A stretch of DNA of 64,000 nucleotides. Source: Cognatilysobacter tabacisoli (GTDB lineage: Bacteria > Pseudomonadota > Gammaproteobacteria > Xanthomonadales > Xanthomonadaceae). Below, piece after piece: positions 26,384 through 37,281 of the stretch (the first letter of the stretch is position 1; each line of letters begins with the position of its first letter). The stretch is from contig NZ_KZ987400.1 in the NCBI RefSeq assembly GCF_003586305.1, positions 1 to 64,000 on the forward strand, read 5' to 3'. The translations under genes were made by a program, and so were the position numbers. The notes beneath the pieces were generated by a model, which was given only the letters and a program-made list of their open reading frames with translations, was not told the origin of the DNA and did not search any database.

Positions 26384-28924
26384 TCAGCCCCGGCTGTCCG
26401 TCGCCGGCTTGGGCGGCCGCGTCGACGCCGCGGCCGTCTGCGGGCGCAGCGCGCGCGCGTCGGCCACGTTCAGCGCCTGCAGGCAGTAGCCGCACGGGTT
26501 GTCCACGTAGGCCAGGCCGCGGCGGCGCTGCAGCCACTCGGACTGCGCGCGCGCGGCGTCCGCCTGCCCGGCATCGCGGTAGGCCTTCATCAGCGCGACG
26601 CGGGTCTGGTAGCGCTCGTTGCCCGACAGCAGCGGGGTCAGCAGGTCGATGGCGACCTGCGGCCGCCCGCCCAGCCGCACCTGCTCAGCGCGCACCACGG
26701 TGGTGAGCTCGGCGACCGCCGGCAGCGCGGCGAGGTCCCGGCGCGACGACAGCGCCGCGAGGACGTCGGTCGCGACCCGGTCGTCACCGTCGCGCAGCGC
26801 GACCAGCGCCGCGCCGAGGGCGAGCGCCGCGTCGGCCTCGGCATCGGGATTGAACCCGGCGGCCAGCGCGGCGAGCGCGGCGTCGGCGACGCGCCGCGTC
26901 GACGCCAGCGCCGCGCGGCGGTTGCCGGACAGCGATTCGACCACCGCCGCCGGCAGCTGCAGGCTGCGCGCGTCGTGGGCGCTGCCGGCCGCCAGCGCGA
27001 CGCCGGTGGCGGCCAGCGCGCGCGCCTGCGCCAGGTCGCCGCGGTCGACCGCGAGCGAGACGCGCTCCAGGTAGGTGTGCCGGTCGTCCTTGCGCAGCTG
27101 CCGCTCGAAGCGCGCGGCCGCGGCGAAGTCGCCGCGCGCGGCCTCGACCGCGACGCGACGGCGCAGCGCACCGCGGTAGCCCTCGGCGATGGCGCGGTCG
27201 AGGTCGCGCGCGGCCGCCCGGTAGTCGCCGAGCGCCAGGTGCGCGCGGCCAATCGCGTCGTAGTCGATGCCGACGTCGACACCCTGCGACGTGGCCGCGG
27301 CCTGGGCAAAGCCGAGCGCGTCCTTGAACCGGTTGTCGACCGCAAGCCACAGCGCGGCGTTGGTCTGCGCCGCGGCGAAATCCGGGTACAGCCGCGCCAG
27401 TTCGACCCACTTGCCGGTCGCCTCGGCCGGCGCGTCGAAGCGGGCGGCCCACGCGTCGAGGTACATCGCCTCGCGCGGCGCCAGCCGCGCCTTCAGCGCC
27501 AGCGCGCGGCGCAGCGGCGCCACCGCGCCGGCAGTGTCCATCTGCGAATAGCGCACGCGCATCTGGCCCATCCAGCCGAGCGCGAACTGCGGGTCCAGCG
27601 CTGTCGCGCGCTCGTAGAACTGCAGCGCCTGCTTGAACTCGCCCCGCCCGTAGGCCTTCTGCCCCAGCGCGTACGCACGCAGCGCATCGAGGCTGGAGGT
27701 GGTGACCTGCGGCAGCGGCGCGGAGTCGCGCTCGACCGACTGCAGGTTCTCGCCGAGCTTGCCGCGCAGCGCGGCGGTGACGCGGTCGATCGACTGCAGC
27801 GTCGAGCCGATGCCTTGGCCGTCGGCCGATTCGGAATACACGGTCGCCTGGGAGTGCGGGTCGATCACCTCGGCGCTGACGCGCACGCGCCCGCCGAGTT
27901 CGGACACGGTCGGCAGGATCACCGCGCGCGCGCCGTCGCGCAGCGCGATCTCCGAAGCGACGCCGCGATCGAGCGCGGTGTCCGGCGCGCGCTGCATGCG
28001 CGCCAGCGTCTCGCGCGACTTGAGGTCGCTGAGCACGTTGACGTGGCGCGACTGCTCTAGGCTGATGCGGAACGCCTGCTCCAGCGAGTCGTCGAGCAGC
28101 GGCTGGCCGGTGAGGTTGCGCAGGTCGCCGACGACGACCCAGTCGCGGTCGCCGAACGCGATGGCCGGCTGCGGCCGGGTCACGAACCAGCCGCCGATCG
28201 CGAGCCCACCGACCACCGCCGCCTGCGCGGCCAGCGCGGCCGGCCGCCGCCACAGCGGGATGTCGCGCCACGCCTTCGGCCCCGCCGGCGGCGCGCGCAG
28301 CGGCGCGAGCCCGGGCTCGCCGACCTCGAAGATTTCCTGCGGCTCGGGAACGCCCTTGAAGCGCCAGCGGCCCCACGATTTCCACAGCAGCTGGTGGCCG
28401 CGCTCGCCGAGCTCGCGCGCGGCGCGGTGCGCCAGCGGCTCGGCCACCGCCGACAGCAGCACCTGGCCCGGGCGGGCCATCGTCATCAGCCGCGCGGCCA
28501 TCGGCTTGGCCAGGCCCTCGACCTCGAGCGGCTTGGCGCCGATCCGCACCGCCTCGTCGCTGTTGCGCCAGGTCAGCACCTCGCCGACGTGCAGGCCAGC
28601 GCGTGCGCGCAGCTCGATCTTGCGCGCGCGGCCGAGCTCGGCCAGTCCGCGCACGTAGTCGAGCGCGAAGCCGAGCCCGTCGATCGGCCGTTCGAACAGC
28701 AGCAGCAGGCCGTCGGAGCGGTCGATCAGGCGGCCGCGCCAGGTCTGCTGCAGCACCAGCACCAGCGTGTCGTGGGCGCGGAACAGCTCGGCGGCGGCGG
28801 CGTCGCCGAGGCGTTCGACCAGCGCGGTCGAATCGCACAGGTCGGTCAGCAGGATCGTCCGCAGCTGCGGCGCGCCGGTCGGATCGGCGGGACGTGCGTT
28901 CGGGCTGTGGGGGACGGCGCTCAT
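26384..28924 (-). CDS. Class III nucleotide cyclase with TPR repeats (peptide-modification-system cyclase)
   Basis: 846 residues. Residues 20-200 form a class III cyclase domain: LLTDLCDST (metal Asp28), RLIDRSDGLLLLFE (Asp71) and RAGLHVGEV. One membrane span at about 229-249 is followed by a TolB-N/TPR periplasmic region and a late NPCGYC pair (Cys811/814). The Asn of the usual VN.AAR motif is Pro141 here (KPMAARL), with Arg145 kept. From memory it corresponds to TIGR04510 and to XC_0250 of Xanthomonas campestris, reported to make cGMP. The downstream partner is actually upstream in transcription: the CNB-GGDEF gene starts first, 22 bases away, in one operon. Confidence 0.85.
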   Translation of the reverse strand: MSAVPHSPNARPADPTGAPQLRTILLTDLCDSTALVERLGDAAAAELFRAHDTLVLVLQQTWRGRLIDRSDGLLLLFERPIDGLGFALDYVRGLAELGRARKIELRARAGLHVGEVLTWRNSDEAVRIGAKPLEVEGLAKPMAARLMTMARPGQVLLSAVAEPLAHRAARELGERGHQLLWKSWGRWRFKGVPEPQEIFEVGEPGLAPLRAPPAGPKAWRDIPLWRRPAALAAQAAVVGGLAIGGWFVTRPQPAIAFGDRDWVVVGDLRNLTGQPLLDDSLEQAFRISLEQSRHVNVLSDLKSRETLARMQRAPDTALDRGVASEIALRDGARAVILPTVSELGGRVRVSAEVIDPHSQATVYSESADGQGIGSTLQSIDRVTAALRGKLGENLQSVERDSAPLPQVTTSSLDALRAYALGQKAYGRGEFKQALQFYERATALDPQFALGWMGQMRVRYSQMDTAGAVAPLRRALALKARLAPREAMYLDAWAARFDAPAEATGKWVELARLYPDFAAAQTNAALWLAVDNRFKDALGFAQAAATSQGVDVGIDYDAIGRAHLALGDYRAAARDLDRAIAEGYRGALRRRVAVEAARGDFAAAARFERQLRKDDRHTYLERVSLAVDRGDLAQARALAATGVALAAGSAHDARSLQLPAAVVESLSGNRRAALASTRRVADAALAALAAGFNPDAEADAALALGAALVALRDGDDRVATDVLAALSSRRDLAALPAVAELTTVVRAEQVRLGGRPQVAIDLLTPLLSGNERYQTRVALMKAYRDAGQADAARAQSEWLQRRRGLAYVDNPCGYCLQALNVADARALRPQTAAASTRPPKPATDSRG

Positions 28925-28946
28925 GTCCTTCGCGCGCTGGCCCGCA

Positions 28947-30014
28947 TCACGCGGGCGACGGCACGGCCTCCTGCCATTCGATGCGGTTGCCGCCGAGCCG
29001 CTTGGCCCGGTACAGGGCCGCGTCGGCCTGCGCGTACCAGTCGTTCCAGTCGCCGTCGCCGTTGATCAGGGACGCACCGAGGCTCAGCGTGCACATCAGC
29101 GGCGGCTGGCCGCCGCCGCTCGGGCGCGGCATCTGGATCAGGCTTTGCGCGGTGCTGACGATGAACTCGGCGAAGCGCAGCACTTCGTCGCGGGTGTCGG
29201 CCTTGATCAGCAGGCAGAACTCGTCGCCGCCGAGCCGGCACGCCAGCTCGCCGACCCCGACCACCGACCGCATGATGTTGGCCACCGACTGCAGCACGCG
29301 GTCGCCGACCAGGTGGCCGTACTCGTCGTTGACCGCCTTGAAGCGGTCGCAGTCGATCAGCACCAGCCCGAGCCCGTCGAGGGTGCCGTTGCGGCGGCGG
29401 TCGAGCAGGTGCTGGGCGAGGCCGCGGCGGTTGTGCAGGCCGGTGAGCTCGTCGGTGCGGATCAGCGCCTCGGTCTGGTTGAGCTGGTGGGCGGTCGCGC
29501 GCAGGGTGTCGAGCGCGGTCTGCAGGTCCTGGTTGCGGCGGCGCAGCCGGCGGATCAGGCCCTGTTCGTTCAGCACCACGCGCATGATCGCGCGGCGCAG
29601 GAAGTACGACACCAGCGCCGGGTCGCGTTCGACCAGGCGGTCGAACTCGTCCTCGTCGAGTTCCACGAGCACGCTGTCGACGGTGACGACGGCATCGGCG
29701 CTGCGGGCGTGGTCGCCGATCAGCAGGCCGAGTTCGCCGAAGAATTCGTTCGGGCCGAGTCGCTTGCCGGTGAGGTCCTCACCGAAGTCGAGTTCGACGC
29801 CGCCGGAGGCGACCACGTACATGGTGGTGCCGAGGTCGCCGCGGCGGAACAGCACGTCGCCTGCGTCGCAGCGGCGACGGCGTCCGATCTCGGCGAACAG
29901 GGCGTACTCGGCGGGGGTCAACGACGCGACCGCCCGGTCCGCGGGGGCGGCGGCGGTGACGGTCTTTTCGATGGATTCGCGGAGCCGACCGGCGGCCGCG
30001 AAGTCGCCCTTCAT
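28947..30014 (-). CDS. Cyclic-nucleotide-binding diguanylate cyclase
   Basis: 355-residue cytoplasmic protein. Residues 30-135 are a CNB domain with the phosphate-binding cassette FFGELGLLIGDHARSADAVV (Arg104). A coiled-coil linker (145-185) leads to a GGDEF domain with intact RLGGDEF at 260-266, expected to make c-di-GMP. The inhibitory RxxD site five residues ahead is absent (GVGE), so product inhibition may be lost. It resembles XC_0249 of Xanthomonas campestris, reported (from memory) to bind cGMP and raise c-di-GMP. It is first in an operon with the class III cyclase, giving a cNMP to c-di-GMP relay. Confidence 0.9.
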   Translation of the reverse strand: MKGDFAAAGRLRESIEKTVTAAAPADRAVASLTPAEYALFAEIGRRRRCDAGDVLFRRGDLGTTMYVVASGGVELDFGEDLTGKRLGPNEFFGELGLLIGDHARSADAVVTVDSVLVELDEDEFDRLVERDPALVSYFLRRAIMRVVLNEQGLIRRLRRRNQDLQTALDTLRATAHQLNQTEALIRTDELTGLHNRRGLAQHLLDRRRNGTLDGLGLVLIDCDRFKAVNDEYGHLVGDRVLQSVANIMRSVVGVGELACRLGGDEFCLLIKADTRDEVLRFAEFIVSTAQSLIQMPRPSGGGQPPLMCTLSLGASLINGDGDWNDWYAQADAALYRAKRLGGNRIEWQEAVPSPA

Positions 30015-30183
30015 CCCACACCCCCGACGGTGATCAGGCGCAGGATAGCACCGAGTCTCAAGGGGGCTAACGCGGTCGCAGGGCCCTACCGGCCAGCGCT
30101 GCAGGGCGGTTCGCGAATGCGCCCGGAGGCGCCGGGCCGAGCGCCCGGCGCCGCCTGCGGCGGGCGCTGCGTGCCTGACCCGG

Positions 30184-31482
<1,299 letters not shown>

Positions 31483-31550
31483 GGCGGTGTTCCTTCAGGT
31501 CGGTGTGGGGACGGAACGGAGCAGGTGCTGGGGTCGGAAGGACGCGGGCG

Positions 31551-33200
<1,650 letters not shown>

Positions 33201-33253
33201 CGGGTGGACTCCTGGGACCGGAACGTTGACCGGAATCCACCATGCTGCGGCGC

Positions 33254-33281
33254 ATAGTATTTAACAAAGCAGATTTTTCAA
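33254..33281 (-). promoter_or_regulatory. aceBA promoter (TTGAAA-16-TACTAT)
   Basis: On the minus strand the -35 TTGAAA (33276-33281), a 16-base spacer and -10 TACTAT (33254-33259) form a good sigma-70 promoter. It lies in a notably AT-rich patch (33255-33310) that stands out from the surrounding GC-rich DNA. Confidence 0.8.
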
Positions 33282-33292
33282 TGTGTCACATT
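33280..33292. promoter_or_regulatory. Palindromic operator candidate between aceBA and the LysR gene
   Basis: AATGTGTCACATT has perfect 6-base arms around one T. It overlaps the upstream edge of the aceBA -35 box and contains TGTGTCACA, reminiscent of CRP-type half-sites but too tightly spaced for a full CRP site. It is a candidate LysR or CRP-family target. Confidence 0.5.
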
Positions 33293-33318
33293 TGGTTCTC
33301 TTATATGTAGGCCAGAGC

Positions 33319-34287
33319 ATGCCGCCCGGACCGGTTTCGAGCCCCCGCTTCGCCTACAAGGGCGACCGCCTGAAGCCGCTGCGGGCCTTCTGCCAGACCG
33401 CGCGGCTGGGCTCGGTCTCGCGCGCGGCCGAGGCGCTGTACCTCAGCCAGCCCGCGGTGACGCTGCAGCTGCAGGCGCTCGAGCGGGAGATGGGCGTGCG
33501 CCTGCTCGAGCGCAGCGGCCGCCGGATCACCCTGACCCGCGAGGGCGAGGAGCTGTACGAGCTGGCGCGCCCGCTGGTCGAAGGGCTGGACGCGCTCGAC
33601 GCCGCCTTCCGCGAGCGGGTCCGCGGGCTCGACGGCGGCGAGCTCAACGTCGCCGCCGGCAGCTCGACGATCCTGTACCTGCTGCCGCGGATCGTCGAAG
33701 CGTTCCGCCGCGAGCACCCCGAGGTGCGGCTGAGCCTGCACAACGTCACCGGCGCCGGCGGGCTCGACCTGCTGCGCTCGGACGCGGTCGACCTGGCGGT
33801 GGGCTCGATGCTCGACGTACCCGGCGACCTCAGCTACGCGCCGGTGTACCGGTTCGAGCCGATGCTGATCACCCCGCGCGACCACCCGCTGGCCGACAAG
33901 GCCGACCTGCGGCTCGAGGACCTCAGTCCGTACGGCCTGATCCTGCCGCCGCAGCGGCTGACCACCTACCGGCTGGTCGACCTGGTGTTCCAGCAGAACC
34001 GGGTGCCGTACACGGTCGCGCTCGAGGTCGGCGGCTGGGAGGTGATCAAGCAGTACGTCGCGATGGGGCTGGGGATCAGCATCGTCACCTCGATCTGCCT
34101 GACCGAGGCCGACCGCAGCCGGCTGTCGGCGCGATCGCTCGCGCGGTACTTCCCGTCGCGCAGCTACGGCGTCGTCGTGCGCAAGGGCAAGTTCCTGAGC
34201 CCGCAGGCGCGGGCGTTCACCGAGCTGATCCAGCCGGCGCTGTTCGAGCGCGCCGACTACTACGCCACCGGGCAGTCCGAACGCTGA
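33319..34287 (+). CDS. LysR-family transcriptional regulator, CysB-like
   Basis: 322-residue regulator. The N-terminal winged helix-turn-helix (LRAFCQTARLGSVSRAAEALYLSQPAVTLQLQALE) is textbook LysR. The C-terminal co-inducer domain begins near residue 100 (GELNVAAGSSTILYLLPRIVEAF). The long recognition of the palindrome region and divergence from aceBA suggest it controls the glyoxylate shunt, though sulphur or oxidative control as in CysB relatives cannot be excluded. The ATG at 33319 is preferred over the GTG at 33283 because that GTG sits inside the operator-like palindrome and ahead of the likely -10 (TATATG). Confidence 0.85.
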   Translation: MPPGPVSSPRFAYKGDRLKPLRAFCQTARLGSVSRAAEALYLSQPAVTLQLQALEREMGVRLLERSGRRITLTREGEELYELARPLVEGLDALDAAFRERVRGLDGGELNVAAGSSTILYLLPRIVEAFRREHPEVRLSLHNVTGAGGLDLLRSDAVDLAVGSMLDVPGDLSYAPVYRFEPMLITPRDHPLADKADLRLEDLSPYGLILPPQRLTTYRLVDLVFQQNRVPYTVALEVGGWEVIKQYVAMGLGISIVTSICLTEADRSRLSARSLARYFPSRSYGVVVRKGKFLSPQARAFTELIQPALFERADYYATGQSER

Positions 34288-34426
34288 GACGCCGGGACGC
34301 GGCAGGCGGGCGGTGGTCCCCGGAGGAGACGGCGCCGGCCGCGACGAACGCTCAGGGGGCGTTGCGTCGCGACCGGAACCGCTCTCCCCCGAGAGAGGGG
34401 GCGACCGGTGGCCGGGGGCGTGGGCC

Positions 34427-35902
34427 CTACTCGGCCGCGGCCGGGCACTCGGCCCGGCGGTGGTCGCAGAAGCGGTAGCGCAGCTCGAGGCCGACGCTGC
34501 GGCCCTCGTACTGGCCGAACTCGTTGAGCTGGCGGCTGTACGCAGCGCGCCCGACCAGCTGCCAGCGCGAATAGATACCGAGCGTCAGCTCGGCATTGAC
34601 GCTGGCCGCGCGCTTCCAGCGGTCGAACGTTTCGTCGCGCTGCACGCCGAGCGAGGTCTGCAGGTACAGGCCGGCGTCCTGCCCGAACGGCAGGTAGGCC
34701 GACGCCACCGGCGCGATCCGCGTGTAGCGGTCCGGGCTGTAGTAGCCGTTGCCCGGATCGTGCGAGAAGCCCTGCCATTCGGCCTGCAGGCCCAGGTCGA
34801 CCATCGCGCGCTCGTGGCGGACCACGGCGTGGCGCCAGTCGGCCAGCACCGCGCGGCGGCGGTTGTCGTCGCTGTAGTCGTCGAACCAGCCGTACAGGCC
34901 GATCCGGTCGCGCAGCGTCGGCTGCCACAGCGCGTCGAGCGCGACGGTGTTGCGCAGCACGCCGAGCGAGATCGCGCGCGGCGACGCGGCCACGCGTTCG
35001 CGCTCTGCGCGCACGCCGACCGCGAATTCGTCCGACGCGCGATGGCGCAGCGCGAGGCTGCCAAGCGTGGCGGTGCGGTCGCCCGCGGCCGGGTCGAGCC
35101 GCGACTGGACCACGTGTGCGGCCACGGCGGTGGACGGCGACAGCGACAGCGTCGCGCCGACGCCGACGCGGTTCTCGTCGACCTCGTCGCCGCCGGTGAC
35201 CGGCGCGAAGGGGTTGCCGACCGGCGCGCGGTGGGTGCGCCGGGTGCCGCTGGCGTGCAGGCGCCACGCTTCGGAGACGCGCACGCTGGCGTCGAGGCCG
35301 ACCGAATCGATCTCGATGTCGTCGTCGTCGCTGTAGCGGTTGATCGGCAGGCCGACCGACGAGAACAGCGGCAGGCGCACCGCGCGCGCGAGGTCGCGGG
35401 TGTCGCGGCCGTCGGGCTGGGTGGCCGTGACCTGCGCCAGCGCCGGCAGCGCCTGTTCGGGACGCTCGCCCAGCCGCGAGGCCAACGCGTGGTTCCACTG
35501 CGCATCGTGGTTGTCCGGCGCGGCCGCCAGCACCGGCGCGTTGAGCGCCAGCGAGGCGTTGCGCCGGCCGGCCCACGCGTGGATCCGCGCGCGCAGCAGG
35601 GCGGTTTCGGTGTCGTCGGGGCCGAGCCCGTCGAGCGTCGCCAGCGCCGCGGCGTGGTCGCCGCGCCAGGCGAGGAAACGGGCCCGATCGATGCGCGCGG
35701 CGCGGTCGTCCGGGTTCGCGGCCAGATGGCGGTCGAGCAGCTTCAGGCCCTGGCCGATACGTCCGGCGGCGGCGGCGCTGCGGGCGGCCTCGAGCGTGGT
35801 CGGCTCCTGCGCGAACGCGGTGCCGGCGGCCATCAGCGCGCACGCCAGGGCGCAGGCGCGGCGCAGCGCGGACGCGCCGATCGATGCGGTTACTTGCGCC
35901 AT
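34427..35902 (-). CDS. TPR plus outer-membrane beta-barrel protein (YaiO-like)
   Basis: 491 residues: signal peptide (LRRACALACALMAAGTAFA), TPR-like repeats to about residue 190 (AAGRIGQGLKLLDRHLAANPDD, HAWAGRR, WNHALASRLGE), then an alternating-hydrophobic beta-barrel region to the end, finishing in a strand-rich VGLELRYRF. This is the layout of YaiO and PgaA/BcsC-type export porins. Its start (ATG 35900-35902) overlaps the glycosyltransferase stop by 13 bases, so it is translationally coupled. Probable role: outer-membrane passage of the polysaccharide made by the upstream synthase. Confidence 0.78.
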   Translation of the reverse strand: MAQVTASIGASALRRACALACALMAAGTAFAQEPTTLEAARSAAAAGRIGQGLKLLDRHLAANPDDRAARIDRARFLAWRGDHAAALATLDGLGPDDTETALLRARIHAWAGRRNASLALNAPVLAAAPDNHDAQWNHALASRLGERPEQALPALAQVTATQPDGRDTRDLARAVRLPLFSSVGLPINRYSDDDDIEIDSVGLDASVRVSEAWRLHASGTRRTHRAPVGNPFAPVTGGDEVDENRVGVGATLSLSPSTAVAAHVVQSRLDPAAGDRTATLGSLALRHRASDEFAVGVRAERERVAASPRAISLGVLRNTVALDALWQPTLRDRIGLYGWFDDYSDDNRRRAVLADWRHAVVRHERAMVDLGLQAEWQGFSHDPGNGYYSPDRYTRIAPVASAYLPFGQDAGLYLQTSLGVQRDETFDRWKRAASVNAELTLGIYSRWQLVGRAAYSRQLNEFGQYEGRSVGLELRYRFCDHRRAECPAAAE

Positions 35903-37281
35903 TTGCGATTCCCCGTGATCCACAGATCGGTGGCGAAGCGCCCGATCGTTTGCAAGTCCAGGAACATCAGCACGTAGCGCATCGGCGTGACCAGCAGCGC
36001 CTTGCCGAGCATCGACAGCCGCGCGCCCTTGGCGACGGCGACCAGCACGGTCAGCGAGACCAGCATCTCGGCGATGATCGTCACTGCCAGCGGCTCCCAC
36101 ATGCGCAGGACCATCATGATGATCAGCGCCGCCGGGAAGAAGATCTTGTCCAGCGCCGACAGGAACATCGCCCAGCCGATCGGCCGGCCGTACTCCTGGC
36201 TGAAGCGCTCGCCGAACGGCTGGCGGTACTGCTCCTGCACCTTGCGCATCTCGGCCACGCGCTGGGCTTCGCCGCTGCGCTGGTCTCGGTGGTTCTTGCG
36301 CATCCGCTTGAACACCCGGAACGGCGTGCGCAGCAGGTGGTCGAAGTAGTAGCAGCTCTGCAGGAACGACGACGACCACAGGTAGGTCTGCCGCGGCAGG
36401 CGCTGGGCTTCGGGCTCCTCGGTGCGGGCGACGACGTCCTGCAGCTGGATGTTGCGGTAGCCCTCGTTGTTCAGCGCGAAGCCGATGAAGATGTCCTCGG
36501 AGTTGGTGAGGTCGTCCCCGAAGATCGGCTCGTAGCGGTCGAACAGGTTCTTGACGTACTGGCGGCGGTACGCGACCGCGCAGCCGACCGGGTTGGTGAT
36601 GCCGCCGAAGAACACCATCTGGCCGCGGTACACGAAGCGCTGCAGGAAGGTGTACAGGCACTCGCGGTAGACGTTGGTCATCCACCAGGCGATGCGTCGC
36701 GGCAGGCTGCGCTGCGCGTGCGCGTCGCGGTACTCGGCCGCGCCGGACCAGCGCTGGAACTCCGGCGTGCGGGCCAACTCGGCGCGGTCCTTCAGGCGCA
36801 CCGGCTCGATGACCCCGCACGCGCTGGCGATGCCGACGCCCTGGTAGAGCTCCTGCACGCAGCGCTCGATGTAGTCGCGCGACTCGAGGAAGGTGTCGCC
36901 GTCGAGGATGAACTCGACGTCGCTGTCGAACTCGCGCGACTGGCGCTTGATCGTCGGCGTCTTGCCGATCGACGAGGCGCGCTCGATGACGGTCAGGTCC
37001 AGCCCGATCGCCGCGGCGAACTCGCGCGCGCGCTCGACCGTGCGGTCCTTGCCGCCGTCGTCGACGAGGATCACGTGGCGCGGCTGCCGCGTCTGCCGCG
37101 CGATCGACGCTAGGCAGTGGACGATGTTGTCCTCTTCCTTGTACGCCGGGATGACCACGTCGACGATGGCGGTGCGCCAGTCCTCGGTCGGGGTCGGTAC
37201 GGTGCGATCGGGCCCGCGCAGCAGCCCGATCGTGCTAAGCAGCGCGGTCGGACTGATTACGAACCAGGGTGCGGTGGCCAT
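35890..37281 (-). CDS. Processive family 2 glycosyltransferase, NodC/hyaluronan-synthase-like
   Basis: 463-residue membrane polysaccharide synthase candidate. GT2 landmarks: VVDVVIPAYKEEDNIV, VILVDDGGKDRT, the DxD motif ILDGDTFLE, the FGDDLTNSEDI acceptor motif (HAS has GDDRHLTN) and RQTYLWSSSF in place of the QxxRW ... S.F motif; the Arg is Leu here. C-terminal membrane spans follow (FFPAALIIMMVL, LVSLTVLVAVA). The start (ATG 37279-37281) overlaps the SDR gene stop by 47 bases. The polymer cannot be identified; the SDR partner suggests an unusual or uronic sugar. Confidence 0.82.
   Translation of the reverse strand: MATAPWFVISPTALLSTIGLLRGPDRTVPTPTEDWRTAIVDVVIPAYKEEDNIVHCLASIARQTRQPRHVILVDDGGKDRTVERAREFAAAIGLDLTVIERASSIGKTPTIKRQSREFDSDVEFILDGDTFLESRDYIERCVQELYQGVGIASACGVIEPVRLKDRAELARTPEFQRWSGAAEYRDAHAQRSLPRRIAWWMTNVYRECLYTFLQRFVYRGQMVFFGGITNPVGCAVAYRRQYVKNLFDRYEPIFGDDLTNSEDIFIGFALNNEGYRNIQLQDVVARTEEPEAQRLPRQTYLWSSSFLQSCYYFDHLLRTPFRVFKRMRKNHRDQRSGEAQRVAEMRKVQEQYRQPFGERFSQEYGRPIGWAMFLSALDKIFFPAALIIMMVLRMWEPLAVTIIAEMLVSLTVLVAVAKGARLSMLGKALLVTPMRYVLMFLDLQTIGRFATDLWITGNRKWRK

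Noticed and set aside
33283..33318. GTG start at 33283 for the LysR regulator
   Set aside because: It lies inside an operator-like palindrome and upstream of the probable -10; the extra residues are not LysR-like.
34386..34401. CCCCC-GAGAGA-GGGGG hairpin after the LysR gene
   Set aside because: A five-base stem without a T-tract is too weak to call a terminator.
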